Under the pieces are notes generated by a model. That model was not told the origin of the DNA, made no database searches, and saw nothing but the letters and a program-made list of their open reading frames with translations. From Nonomuraea rubra (GTDB taxonomy: Bacteria; Actinomycetota; Actinomycetes; Streptosporangiales; Streptosporangiaceae): a stretch of 64,000 bases of DNA. Shown in pieces: positions 17,120-25,692 of the stretch. Position 1 is the stretch's first letter. Each line of letters begins with the position of its first letter. The position numbers were made by a program, and so were the translations under genes. Where the stretch lies: assembly GCF_014207985.1 (NCBI RefSeq), contig NZ_JACHMI010000001.1, positions 248,001 to 312,000 of the forward strand, given 5' to 3'.

Positions 17120-17573
17120 GCTTCCATGAGAAGAGCCAGGGGCGAAGAACGAAGGCTGGACGAGGAGGAGGACGTGCTGGAGCCGCCAGTCCCGCCCGGG
17201 CTGGGTTCGCCCAGCGCGCCGCAGCGGGCCCGGGCCGGCTTCCTGCGCCTGGACGTCGACCTGCTCGCGGCCGCCGCCGGGACCAGCCGGGCAGCGCAGC
17301 CCGTACAGCATGATCGGCAGGCATTGGCCGCCTGGATCGGCGCTCTGCCCGTCAAGCGCAAGGACGCGCTGCTGTTGCGGGTGGTCGAGAGGGCGGCGCG
17401 AAGGTCCGGTGGGAGCTGCTGCGTGAGTTCGGCGGCGGAAGCACCGGTCAGGAGGTGAGACGGGGCGGACGGTCACCGAACTGCTGGACGCCGCCGCCCG
17501 CCTCCGGGAACGGCACCAGGGCAAGCCCAGCCTCATCAAGCGACTCGACGATGCGGGCCTCACAGCCGAGTAA
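17120..17573 (+). pseudogene. SWIM zinc-finger-associated protein remnant, frameshifted
   Basis: Three plus-strand pieces in different frames read as the C-terminal part of one actinobacterial protein family found with SWIM zinc-finger genes: VPPGLGSPSAPQRARAGFL ... AAWIGALPVKRKDALLLR, then KVRWELLREFGGGSTGQEV, then TVTELLDAAARLRERHQG ending KPSLIKRLDDAGL and TAA at 17571-17573. At least two frameshifts are needed and the N-terminal half is missing. Non-functional. Confidence 0.65.
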
Positions 17574-17660
17574 CCAGCGATTCCATGCCTGGTGACCAGA
17601 GGTCCGCACCAGCGAGACTCACGGAGCCACACTGCCCGGCCAGCCAAGCAGTGCGCATGG

Positions 17661-17891
17661 TCAAGGGATGCCAACCATTGCACGGTTGCTCGTTTGAGGC
17701 TGGGCATCGCCTGCGGCCTCGGCCAGTTGCCAGCCGTTCTTCCGCTCCACCGGCGCCAGCAATCCGACCAGGTACGCCCGCGCCTGCCGACGCGGCTCCA
17801 CCCGCCCGAAGCGGCCGGCCACCCGTGCGAACAGCTCATCCAGCCCGGCCGCCCACGACTGGAGATCCTCAGACGTCACCACATCCGACAC
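17661..17891 (-). mobile_element. IS701-type transposase, N-terminal remnant
   Basis: The first ~60 residues (TSEDLQSWAAGLDELFARVAG, then FGRVEPRRQARAYLVGLLAP and ERKNGWQLAEAAGD) match the N terminus of IS701-family transposases common in Streptomyces and Nonomuraea. Similarity stops after AEAAGD and no DDE catalytic domain follows. No terminal inverted repeats were identified. The element is immobile and marks past transposition in this patchwork region. Confidence 0.75.
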
Positions 17892-17931
17892 GGATCCGAC
17901 TAGAGATCACAAAACATGACTGTAGTACCAG

Positions 17932-18450
17932 CTAGTGGCTGGGGGGCGTGAGCCCGTAACGGGCCACGATGTCGTCCAGCCAGCCGGGATCGCCGTAGGT
18001 GATGCCGTACTTCTCCGCGAGCCCGGTGAACTCGGCGCTCCTGTGCAGGCTCGCGCCGGGGGCCGCGGCGGCGAGCAGTTCGCTGAGTTCGCGGAAGTAG
18101 TTCTCGAAGCCTCCCGGCGCGATGACCTCGATGATGCGGCCCGGCACTGTGCCCGCGTTCCACATGGCGTGCATCTGCCCGCGCGGCTTCGTGATGTAGC
18201 CGCCGGGTCCCAGGACGACCTCCTCGGCGTCGGAGCGGAAGCCGATCCGGCCTTCGAGCACGATGGAGTGCTCGTCCTCGCGCGTGTGGCGGTGCGGTGC
18301 GGTGATCGTGCCCACGGCGAACGGATGCTCCACGATGGCCACGTTGCCGTTGTTGTCACGACTGTTGATCTTGAAGACCGCTCCGAATCCGCCGATGGCG
18401 ACCGGATCTCCGCCGCCGGGCTGCACCACTTTGACGGCCGGCGTGCTCAT
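17932..18450 (-). CDS. Cupin domain protein
   Basis: 172 aa. Residues ~35-110 form a single cupin barrel: HRHTREDEHSIVLEGRIGF (motif 1, HxH...E) and GGYITKPRGQMHAMWN (motif 2, with His). Metal ligands are complete, so an enzyme (dioxygenase or isomerase type) or a ligand-binding protein is possible. The C-terminal third is helical (LSELLAAAAPGASLH). No signal peptide. An inverted repeat, CAGTTA-N17-TAACTG, lies just upstream of the start at 18450. Confidence 0.85.
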   Translation of the reverse strand: MSTPAVKVVQPGGGDPVAIGGFGAVFKINSRDNNGNVAIVEHPFAVGTITAPHRHTREDEHSIVLEGRIGFRSDAEEVVLGPGGYITKPRGQMHAMWNAGTVPGRIIEVIAPGGFENYFRELSELLAAAAPGASLHRSAEFTGLAEKYGITYGDPGWLDDIVARYGLTPPSH

Positions 18451-18465
18451 GGGGCCCTCCCGGAG

Positions 18466-18494
18466 CAGTTAAGTTGCATCACTAGCCGTAACTG
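18466..18494. promoter_or_regulatory. Inverted repeat upstream of the cupin gene
   Basis: CAGTTA (18466-18471) and TAACTG (18489-18494) with a 17-nt spacer, beginning 15 bp before the cupin ATG. Possible operator; weak evidence. Confidence 0.3.
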
Positions 18495-18578
18495 TACGTG
18501 GAGGGCTCGTCCTGCACCGTGGGACCCCGCTGACGAGCGGCAGCCACAGCACGGTATCCGCGCGTGTCGTCGGAACGT

Positions 18579-19526
18579 TCAGTGTGACGTGTCAGCGGCC
18601 CGGTCCTGGACCGCGTCGGCTCCCCAACTGGCCAGCAATCGCAACGACTCCTCGGACGGCGATCCGGGCTCGGCGTGGTAGGTGCTCAGATACTGGTCCT
18701 GGTCGCCGGGGAGGGCGAGGGTTTCGTAGCGCAGGGTCAGCTGACCCACGAGCGGGTGCGTCAGACGCATGGTGCCGTGCGTCTTGTTCTTGACATCGTG
18801 GGCGGCCCACAGCTTGCGGAAATCCTCGTTCTTCATGGAGAGTTCGCCGATCAGTGACGCGAGCCGCGTGTCGTCCGGGTGCAGGCCAGCCCACAGTCGC
18901 AGCTGTCCCACCACGTCCCGGGCCTTGGTGTCCCAATCGGTGAAGAGCTTGCGGGACGCGGGATCGAGGAAGGTGATCCTGGCCCAGTTCCGGTCCTGCG
19001 GGGCCCTGGCCGTCCAGTCTCCGAAGACGGCGCAGGCGGTCTGATTCCATGCCAGCACGTCGGATCGGCGGCCCCACACGTACGCCGGGATTCCTTCCAT
19101 GGCTGCCAGGAGTTCCCGTACCTCGGGTCTGACCTGCTGGCGCAGGGGGACCTCCGGGTGTCGTCTGGGCTGGGCCAGGCGCAGAAGGTGGGCGTGCTCG
19201 GCGTCGGACAGTCCGAGTACGCGGGAGATCGCGTCCACCACCTCGCGTGAGACATTGCGGGCGTTCCCTTGCTCGAAGCGCGTGTAGTACGCCGCCGAGA
19301 CTCCGGCGAGCTGTGCCACTTCCTCGCGCCGCAGGCCCGGGACGCGGCGCCGTCGGCTGTAGTCGGGGAGTCCGACGTCGGCCGGCCTGAGGCGATCACG
19401 GCGGGTTCGCAGGAACTCGCTCAGTTCGGCGCGCGGGTCAAGATTTTCGTGCTTTTGAGCTTCTGCTTCCGGGGCCCGCTTCGCAGCCTCCGGAAGGCCG
19501 GTATGGACGGCGCGGTGGGTTGCCAT
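18579..19526 (-). CDS. XRE-type regulator with MmyB-like C-terminal domain
   Basis: 315 aa. The helix-turn-helix is at ~60-115 (RRRVPGLRREEVAQLAGVS, YYTRFEQGNARNVSREVVD). The rest (AYVWGRRSDVLAWNQTACAVF ... LTHPLVGQLTLRYETLALP) matches the MmyB-like ligand-binding domain, which binds fatty-acid-like molecules in characterised cases. Such regulators usually control a neighbouring dehydrogenase or reductase gene. The candidates here are the cupin gene or the GFA/aldehyde dehydrogenase pair. The first ~30 residues are unusually long and Ala/Glu-rich, so the start could be internal. Confidence 0.88.
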   Translation of the reverse strand: MATHRAVHTGLPEAAKRAPEAEAQKHENLDPRAELSEFLRTRRDRLRPADVGLPDYSRRRRVPGLRREEVAQLAGVSAAYYTRFEQGNARNVSREVVDAISRVLGLSDAEHAHLLRLAQPRRHPEVPLRQQVRPEVRELLAAMEGIPAYVWGRRSDVLAWNQTACAVFGDWTARAPQDRNWARITFLDPASRKLFTDWDTKARDVVGQLRLWAGLHPDDTRLASLIGELSMKNEDFRKLWAAHDVKNKTHGTMRLTHPLVGQLTLRYETLALPGDQDQYLSTYHAEPGSPSEESLRLLASWGADAVQDRAADTSH

Positions 19527-19721
19527 ATTTCAAGTATCGCTCGGTTTATGCAGCTCAGCCTGTCCCTGTCAGTGGTAGCTCCGCGGGACGTGGACGACGT
19601 GGGTGTCTGGCTAACCCCGGGCGCTCGATGGACTCTCGAATCGTCCTGATCGCTGGCTTCGCCCCTCATCAGGCACCCCGCGCCCGGAAGGGCTCCCTAT
19701 ACCGCACCTTGGAACACCACC

Positions 19722-19931
19722 ATGATCGACACCTTCCCGACAGTCCGGGCGACCGCGCGGCGGAACCGCCTCCCGGTCAAGGCCCTGCTTGGCCTCTTCC
19801 CGGCCGGGTTCACCGCTTCTGGGTGCCATCCCGCCGGCTCGGGTGACGGCCACCTGGGCGGTCCTCTCCTGCTCGTCGCCGCGGCCACCGTCATCAGCGG
19901 CAAGAAGCACGCCTTCCCCACGAACCGCTGA
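19722..19931 (+). CDS. Small hypothetical protein, uncertain
   Basis: A 69-codon frame whose third codon positions are almost all G or C, as in real genes of this genome. The protein is basic at the N terminus (VRATARRNRLPVKALLG) with a hydrophobic stretch near the C terminus (GGPLLLVAAATVIS). No ribosome site is obvious and no family was recognised. It is the only coding candidate in the 451 bp between the XRE regulator and the GFA gene; it may be a remnant of a longer gene. Confidence 0.35.
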   Translation: MIDTFPTVRATARRNRLPVKALLGLFPAGFTASGCHPAGSGDGHLGGPLLLVAAATVISGKKHAFPTNR

Positions 19932-19977
19932 TCCGCGCAAAGGTCCACTAGCAGACCAATAATGAAGGGCACGAAGA

Positions 19978-20415
19978 ATGAGCACCACCGATCTGACGCC
20001 CGGCCGCCGCACGCGTACCGGACACTGCCTGTGCGGCTCGATCGGCTACCGGTTCGACGCCGAACCTGAGGCCGTCGTCCTGTGCCACTGCGGCCACTGC
20101 CAGCGCAACACCGGTTCCGCGTTCTCGGTGAACGTCCTGGTAGCACGCAACGCCCTGGATATTCAGGGCACGCCCAAGTCGTACCAGACCATCGGCGCGG
20201 AGAACGGCCATCTGCGCGACCGGCTCTTCTGCGGGGAGTGCGGCACTCCGATTTTCACCGTCATGCATGAACGGCCCGCTCTCGTCATCGTCAAGGCAGG
20301 CACCCTCGACGACACCGAGGGCCTGGAACCGTCCGCCGAAGTGTGGCTGCGCCGCGCACAGGACTGGATCGAGCCGGCCGGGCACCGCGCGCGGTTCGAC
20401 GGCGACGCGAAGTAG
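19978..20415 (+). CDS. GFA family (glutathione-dependent formaldehyde-activating-like) zinc protein
   Basis: 145 aa. Zinc-binding cysteines appear as CLCGSIGY, CHCGHCQRNTGSAF and CGECGTPIF, the standard GFA (Mss4-like fold) pattern. Characterised members bind glutathione or act as S-(hydroxymethyl)glutathione synthases. Actinobacteria lack glutathione, so a different thiol or function is likely. It lies 44 bp upstream of an aldehyde dehydrogenase gene on the same strand, which suggests a joint role in aldehyde handling. Confidence 0.88.
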   Translation: MSTTDLTPGRRTRTGHCLCGSIGYRFDAEPEAVVLCHCGHCQRNTGSAFSVNVLVARNALDIQGTPKSYQTIGAENGHLRDRLFCGECGTPIFTVMHERPALVIVKAGTLDDTEGLEPSAEVWLRRAQDWIEPAGHRARFDGDAK

Positions 20416-20459
20416 CGCAGGACCTCAGCCACACGACCACACCAGAGAGTGAGCACACT

Positions 20460-21830
20460 ATGAGCTTTCAGACGATCAATCCGGCCACCGGCGAACTCGT
20501 AAGGGAGTTCCCGCTCCAGTCGGATGCTGAGGTGTTCGCGGCGCTGGACACCGCCGACCGGCTCTACCGCGAGGACTGGAAGTTCAGGCCGATCGCGCAG
20601 CGGGCCCGCATCGTCGCCCGCGCCGCCGAGATCCTGCGGGACAAGCGGGACGAGTACGTGGAGTACCTGACCCTGGAAATGGGGAAGGTCACCCGCCTGG
20701 GCTACTTCGAGGTCGATCTCGTCGCCGACATCCTCGACTACTACGCCGAGCACGGGGAGGAGTTCCTCGCCGAGCGGCCACTGCCCGGCGAGCCGGGCGC
20801 GAAGCTGATCAACGAACCCATCGGCGTCATCCTGGCGATCGAGCCGTGGAACTTCCCCTACTACCAGCTCGCCCGCGTCGCCGCGTCCCAGCTGGTAGCG
20901 GGCAACGTCGTCCTGGTGAAGCACGCCGAGAGCGTCCCGCAGTGCGCCCTGGCCTTCGCCCGGCTCTTCGAGGAGGCGGGCGCGCCGCAAGGCGCCTACA
21001 CGAACCTCTTCTGCGGCGTCGACCAGATCGCCAAGCTGGTCGACGACTTCCGGGTGCGCGGCGTCACCCTGACCGGTAGCGAGCGGGCCGGAGCCGCCGT
21101 CGGCGAACGCGCTGGCCGCAACCTCAAGAAGGCCGTCCTGGAGCTGGGCGGCAGCGACCCGGCCCTGATCCTGGAAGGCGCGCCCCTGGAGCACGCGGTC
21201 GAGCAGGTCGTTATGGGCCGCACGTACAACTCGGGCCAGGGCTGCGTCAACATCAAGCGGGTGATCGTGGTCGGCAGAGAACGAGGCGAGCAGATGCTGG
21301 CCGCGCTCCAGGACCGCTTCGCCGAGATCAAGGTGGGCGACCCCAAGGAAGCGGACACCCAGGTCGGCCCCCTGTCCAGCGAACGCGCCCTGGAGGGACT
21401 GCTCCGGCAGATCCAGGAAGCCAGGAACGCGGGCGCGCGCATCGTCCACGGCGGCAACCGCGTCGACCGCCCCGGCTTCTTCCTCGAACCGACGATCATC
21501 ACCGACATTACCGAGGACAACCCGCTCTACCACGAGGAAGCCTTCGGCCCTGTGCTGTCCTTCTACGTCGTGGACACTGAGGAGGAAGCGATCCGGCTGG
21601 CCAACGCCACCAGGTTCGGGCTGGGCAGCTACGTCTTCGACGCCGATGTCGAGCACGCCCAGCAGGTGGCCACCCGCATCGAAGCGGGCATGGTGTACAT
21701 CAATTCCTGCTTCGCCGACTCGCCGAGCCTGCCCTTCGGGGGCGTCAAGAACTCCGGGTTCGGTCGCGAGCTGGCCGAACTGGGGATCGGCGAGTTCCTC
21801 AACCGCAAGCTGGTGAAGATCCCACAATAG
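20460..21830 (+). CDS. NAD(P)-dependent aldehyde dehydrogenase (succinate-semialdehyde dehydrogenase-like)
   Basis: 456 aa, normal length for the family. WNFPYYQL (substrate and cofactor tunnel) near residue 130, the nucleotide-binding region TGSERAGAAVG near 205, catalytic Glu in LELGGSDP near 230 and catalytic Cys in YNSGQGCVNIKR near 264, and EEAFGPV near 360. The closest match by eye is the GabD/SSADH group. Start ATG 20460 follows a GAGAGTGAG purine stretch. Probably cotranscribed with the GFA gene. Confidence 0.9.
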   Translation: MSFQTINPATGELVREFPLQSDAEVFAALDTADRLYREDWKFRPIAQRARIVARAAEILRDKRDEYVEYLTLEMGKVTRLGYFEVDLVADILDYYAEHGEEFLAERPLPGEPGAKLINEPIGVILAIEPWNFPYYQLARVAASQLVAGNVVLVKHAESVPQCALAFARLFEEAGAPQGAYTNLFCGVDQIAKLVDDFRVRGVTLTGSERAGAAVGERAGRNLKKAVLELGGSDPALILEGAPLEHAVEQVVMGRTYNSGQGCVNIKRVIVVGRERGEQMLAALQDRFAEIKVGDPKEADTQVGPLSSERALEGLLRQIQEARNAGARIVHGGNRVDRPGFFLEPTIITDITEDNPLYHEEAFGPVLSFYVVDTEEEAIRLANATRFGLGSYVFDADVEHAQQVATRIEAGMVYINSCFADSPSLPFGGVKNSGFGRELAELGIGEFLNRKLVKIPQ

Positions 21831-22197
21831 AGCAAGCGCAAGGCGCGCCGGTTTGGAGTCTCGGCGGGTGAACCGGACGAGTGCCGCAGGCGCGGCGCAC
21901 GTAACCGGCTGCTGCGGGAGCTTCCCCTGCTCGGCTCCCGCACCAGCCGCCGAGATCACCAGCCCAAGTCCAGCGGCTTCGGGGGAGCCGTTGAAGCCGG
22001 CCGCGTGCGCCTGGGAGACCGGCTCGCGTTCTGGGTGATGGTCGTCTGGCTCAGCCGGATGGCCCACCACGCCATGTCCAGCGAGCCGGATCTTCCTCCT
22101 CGCCTCCGCAAGGCTGAAGGAAGGCCGTGACCACCCGCAGATGCGGCAGGCGAGAGGTGCCTTTCCGGCTGGCCACGGCCCCCGGCCGGCTGTTCGC
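21831..22197. other. No assigned gene; possible C-terminal fragment
   Basis: From about 21850 the plus strand has a stop-free frame of about 90 codons ending in TGA near 22130 (RVRLGDRLAFWVMVVWLSRM then SSEPDLPPRLRKAEGRP). It has no start codon of its own and includes a possible membrane helix. It reads like the tail of a lost gene; the family was not recognised. Confidence 0.3.
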
Positions 22198-22323
22198 CTA
22201 CGCCGTGCAGGGCGTTGCGTCAGAGTCCGGGGCCGGTCCGGTGTTGGCGTAGCCGTTCTTCCAGAACAGCTTCGTCGCCTCGTCCACCGCCCTGTCGAAG
22301 TCGAATGCGATTTTCCCGGTCAT
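22198..22323 (-). pseudogene. TetR family regulator, N-terminal stub
   Basis: 41 codons from ATG 22323: FDFDRAVDEATKLFWKNGYANT is the first helix pair of a TetR helix-turn-helix, after which the sequence loses similarity and stops. The recognition helix and the whole effector domain are missing. It is divergent from the equally truncated epoxide hydrolase gene, 22 bp away, so the pair probably came from one regulator/enzyme locus. Confidence 0.6.
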
Positions 22324-22345
22324 GGAGACAACGGTTGGAGTTCTC

Positions 22346-23074
22346 ATGTCTGCTTTCACGTTCACCGCAGCTGCGGCGCTCGATCTGCCGCCCGCGACCG
22401 AACAGGTCACTCCGTTCGAGGTACACGTCCCGCAGGGGGCGATCGACGACCTGAAGTTGCGCCTGCGCCTCATCCGCTGGCCTGATCGCGAGCTCGTCGA
22501 CGACTGGACCCAGGAAGTGCCGCTCCATGCCGCGCAGGAACTCGTCGACTACTGGCTGCACGAGTACGACTGGCGCACGTTCGAGACCCGCCTGAACGGT
22601 TACTCGCAGTTCCGCACGAAGATCGATGGCGTCGGCGTCTACTTCATCCACGCCCGTTCGAAGCACGAAAATGCCATGCCGATCCTGCTGACGCACGGCT
22701 GGCCCGGCTCGGTCATCGAGTTCCTGAACGTCATCGACCGTCTCACCGACCCGGAGCGCTTCGGCGGCAAGGCTGAGGACGCCTTCCACCTCGTGATCCC
22801 GGCGATCCCCGGCTACGGCTTCTCCGACAAGCCGCGCGAGACCGGCTGGAACCCCGCTCGCCTTGCGGCGGCGTGGACCGTACTCATGAAGCGCCTTGGC
22901 TACGAGCGCTGGGTCGCCCAGGGCGGTGACTGGGGATCGGCGATCACCACGACACTGGCCGCCCAGGCGCCCGAAGGGCTGCTCGCAGCGCACGTGAACC
23001 TGCCGATGGTCGTCCCAGGCCACCGCCACGGTGGCCAGGCAGACGCTGAATTACACCAGGGACGCGGACGGTGA
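22346..23074 (+). pseudogene. Epoxide hydrolase, C-terminal half missing
   Basis: From ATG 22346 (GGAG ribosome site) the frame encodes the EHN N-terminal domain (PFEVHVPQGAIDDLKLRLRL, WTQEVPLHAAQELVDYW) and the first part of an alpha/beta hydrolase: HGWPGS oxyanion motif and GGDWGS nucleophile motif with its Asp. Similarity ends near 23017 after HVNLPMVVP; the last ~20 codons are unrelated. The acid and His of the catalytic triad, normally ~170 residues further on, are absent. An active enzyme is unlikely. Confidence 0.75.
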
Positions 23075-23272
23075 GCTCGGCTACGGCGTGCCACCGACCC
23101 CGCCGTGATTACCGGCTGAGGATCAGGCGCCAACTTCTCCGGTACCCGAGCCACCGGCAGCCACGTCAGTCTCGACCAAGTGGCGTTCTGCGTCACCAGC
23201 CGCAGGCAACGCTCGAGTCTCAGCACGGATGATGCCGACGTTGGCGGGGGGGCATGCGCAGCACAGCCACAC

Positions 23273-23451
23273 GTGTGCTAGATTGATCGTAGTTGCAGTT
23301 GTGGTACCCATAAAGACTTGTGTGCACCTGACGGTATGTGGCCTCAGGTGCATTTTTGTTTTCCGGTCATCTCCGGGTGTGGTCCTATCGCGGCGACGCG
23401 GGATCCGTTAGATGCGGATTTCGGTTTTGCACCCATCAAAGGAGATCAAAC
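23273..23451 (+). promoter_or_regulatory. Promoter and structured 5' leader of cold-shock gene 2
   Basis: Extended -10 TG-C-TAGATT (hexamer 23279-23284) predicts a start near 23291 and a ~161-nt leader. The 5' segment AGTTGCAGTTGTGGTACCCA then TAAAGACTT is almost identical to that of copy 1. A perfect 9-bp stem (TGCACCTGA 23323-23331, TCAGGTGCA 23344-23352) follows and is succeeded by TTTTTGTTTT. A second stem is possible around ATCCG/CGGAT. The ribosome site AAAGGAGAT lies before ATG 23452. Confidence 0.7.
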
Positions 23452-23658
23452 ATGGCTTCTGGCACCGTGAAGTGGTTCAACGCGGAAAAGGGCTTCGGCT
23501 TCATCGAGCAGGACGGCGGCGGCGCCGACGTCTTCGCCCACTACTCCAACATCGTCGCCAACGGCGGCTACCGTGAGCTGCGCGAGGGCCAGAAGGTGGC
23601 CTTCGACGTCACGCAGGGCCAGAAGGGCCCGCAGGCCGAGAACATCGTTCCCGCCTGA
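23452..23658 (+). CDS. Cold-shock protein (CspA family), copy 2
   Basis: 68 aa, one cold-shock domain with RNP1 KGFGFI and RNP2 VFAHY, nearly identical to the copy at 6093-6299. It is followed by a strong terminator and then by a DEAD-box RNA helicase gene. Cold-shock proteins and DEAD-box helicases commonly cooperate in resolving RNA structure at low temperature, so the neighbourhood supports a cold-response role. The shared leader suggests the two csp copies are co-regulated. Confidence 0.96.
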   Translation: MASGTVKWFNAEKGFGFIEQDGGGADVFAHYSNIVANGGYRELREGQKVAFDVTQGQKGPQAENIVPA

Positions 23659-23675
23659 CACTGACACACCACGTA

Positions 23676-23722
23676 GCCGGGGCCCGCGCCGCAGGGCGCG
23701 CCCCCGGCACGTTGCTTTTTTT
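23676..23722 (+). terminator. Rho-independent terminator of cold-shock gene 2
   Basis: GCCGGGG (23676-23682) pairs with CCCCGGC (23702-23708), with further GC pairing inside, followed by seven T at 23716-23722. It separates the csp transcript from the helicase. Confidence 0.85.
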
Positions 23723-23894
23723 GTGGCATCCATCGTGCCGTGCCCTCACAACCCGAGAAGCGCAGCGTGGCTGTTCTTCCGCCGCGCACCGGATGCACCA
23801 CCGATGGCCCCGGTTCGGGCACAGGCCCGCTCCAGTCCTATGGCGCGGCATCACAGCCGCGTTCTTCCCGGCGAAAGCCGACCATTTCGACGTA

Positions 23895-23937
23895 CGAGTC
23901 CAGGCGGTTTTCCGCCGGTTCGACTCGTCTTTTCTTC
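23895..23937 (+). promoter_or_regulatory. Leader hairpin upstream of the DEAD-box helicase
   Basis: CGAGTC (23895-23900) pairs with GACTCG (23922-23927) around an inner GGCGG-TTTT-CCGCC stem (23903-23916), followed by TCTTTTCTTC. The shape is terminator-like, yet it lies about 88 nt upstream of the helicase start in the same direction. It may be an attenuator or an RNA element controlling the helicase. The rest of the 356-bp csp-helicase gap shows no coding potential. Confidence 0.45.
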
Positions 23938-24014
23938 GGCTCGTGCTCGCTGTTCTTGTGCCGCTCATCGCACCGAGGATCACCTGACACGTGCCGCATC
24001 GAGGAAGGTTCTGC

Positions 24015-25442
24015 ATGAACCATGCGACTCGCGCGCACGATCGCAACTCTTCGCCCCGTACGGGCGGCTCCGCCCGAAGCAGGGGCGGCCGATTCGGCTC
24101 TCCGGCCAAGGGCCGTTCAGGCCCCTCCAGCCGGTCCGGCAACGGGCGGCGTCCCGCAGCGCTCCAGGGAGAGTTCGCGCTGCCGGTCACCGTCACCCCG
24201 GCCCTCCCGGCAGCCGCGACCTTCGCTGAGCTGGGCATGCCGCCCGCGCTGCTGAAGGTGCTCACCGGCCTGGGCTTGAACGAACCGTTCCCGATCCAGG
24301 CGGCCACGCTGCCGAATTCCCTGGCCGGCCGGGACGTCTTGGGGCGGGGGCGCACCGGGTCGGGCAAGACGCTCGCCTTCGGCCTGGCCCTGCTCGTCCG
24401 CACCTCCGGACAGCGGGCGCAATCGCGGCGACCGCTTGCCCTGATCCTCGTCCCCACCAGGGAATTGGCCCAGCAGGTCACCGATGCGCTCACGCCGTAC
24501 GCCCAAGCATTGAAGCTGCGGCTGGCCACGGTCGTCGGCGGCATGTCGATCGGCCGCCAGGCCCAGGCGCTGCGCAACGGCGCGGAGGTCGTCGTCGCGA
24601 CCCCGGGACGGCTCAGGGATCTCATCGAGCGTGGCGAGTGCCGCCTGGACCAGGTCGGCATCACCGTGCTGGATGAGGCCGACCAGATGGCCGACATGGG
24701 CTTCATGCCGCAGATCACTCACCTGCTCGACCAGGTGCGCCCAGGTGGCCAGCGGATGCTGTTCTCCGCCACTTTGGACCGCAACGTCGATCTGCTGGTC
24801 CGCCGCTATCTGAACGATCCGGTGGTCCATTCGGTCGACCCCTCGGCGGGCGCGGTCACCACGATGGAGCACCACGTGCTGCACGTCCAGGGCGCCGACA
24901 AGCAGGCCACCACTGTGGAGATCGCTGCTCGCGACGGCCGGGTGATCATGTTCCTGGACACCAAGCACGCTGTGGACCGGCTCACCGAACAGCTGCTGAA
25001 CAGCGGAGTGCGCGCCGCCGCACTACACGGAGGCAAGTCCCAGCCCCAGCGCACCCGCACTCTCGACCAGTTCAAGAGCGGCCACGTCACGGTGCTGGTG
25101 GCGACCAACGTCGCGGCCCGCGGCATCCACGTCGACAACCTGGACCTCGTCGTCAACGTCGACCCGCCGAACGACCACAAGGACTACCTGCACCGCGGCG
25201 GCCGCACCGCCCGCGCCGGCGAGTCCGGCAGCGTCGTCACCCTGGTGCTGCCCAACCAGCGCCGTGACATGACCCGCTTGATGGCCGACGCCGGTATCGT
25301 CCCGCAGACCAGCGAGGTCCGGTCGGGCGAGGCCGAGTTGAGGCGTATCACGGGTGCCCAAGCTCCCTCAGGCATCCCCGTGACCATCACCGCACCGGTT
25401 GCCGGTCGTCGGTCGGGACGGAACGGCAGACGATTCCGGTAG
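24015..25442 (+). CDS. DEAD-box ATP-dependent RNA helicase
   Basis: 475 aa from ATG 24015 behind GAGGAAGG. A basic, Gly/Arg/Ser-rich N-terminal tail (~55 residues) precedes the helicase core: Q-motif region near 75-95 (TFAELGMPP, PFPIQAATLP), GRTGSGKT, PTRELAQQ, TPGRL, VLDEADQMADMGF, FSAT, and in the second RecA domain VATNVAARGIH and HRGGRTARAG. The basic tail fits RNA binding. Placement after a cold-shock gene suggests a CsdA/RhlE-like role in RNA unwinding in the cold. It has its own leader hairpin. Confidence 0.95.
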   Translation: MNHATRAHDRNSSPRTGGSARSRGGRFGSPAKGRSGPSSRSGNGRRPAALQGEFALPVTVTPALPAAATFAELGMPPALLKVLTGLGLNEPFPIQAATLPNSLAGRDVLGRGRTGSGKTLAFGLALLVRTSGQRAQSRRPLALILVPTRELAQQVTDALTPYAQALKLRLATVVGGMSIGRQAQALRNGAEVVVATPGRLRDLIERGECRLDQVGITVLDEADQMADMGFMPQITHLLDQVRPGGQRMLFSATLDRNVDLLVRRYLNDPVVHSVDPSAGAVTTMEHHVLHVQGADKQATTVEIAARDGRVIMFLDTKHAVDRLTEQLLNSGVRAAALHGGKSQPQRTRTLDQFKSGHVTVLVATNVAARGIHVDNLDLVVNVDPPNDHKDYLHRGGRTARAGESGSVVTLVLPNQRRDMTRLMADAGIVPQTSEVRSGEAELRRITGAQAPSGIPVTITAPVAGRRSGRNGRRFR

Positions 25443-25692
25443 CAGCGGATGGCCGCTCACCCAAGGCCAGGTAGTCGAGGCCCTTGAGCTGTCGGCAAGA
25501 GAGCTGGAGAGAGTGGCCGGGCGGTGGAGAAACCCGGCCCGATCTTGCGGATGGGTCGGCTGCCGGGCCAGCGAGGCACTTGCCGGTACATGGTGTTGAG
25601 GGTGACATCGCGGAGGTGGCGGGCGATGTCCCGGGATGGTCAGGACCTGTTGTCGCCGTCGTCTCGCGTGACCCAGGCGTGGGGTGAGGGCG

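Noticed and set aside
20163..22070. 635-codon minus-strand frame across GFA and aldehyde dehydrogenase
   Set aside because: It spans two genes with complete active-site motifs on the plus strand and has no motif of its own.
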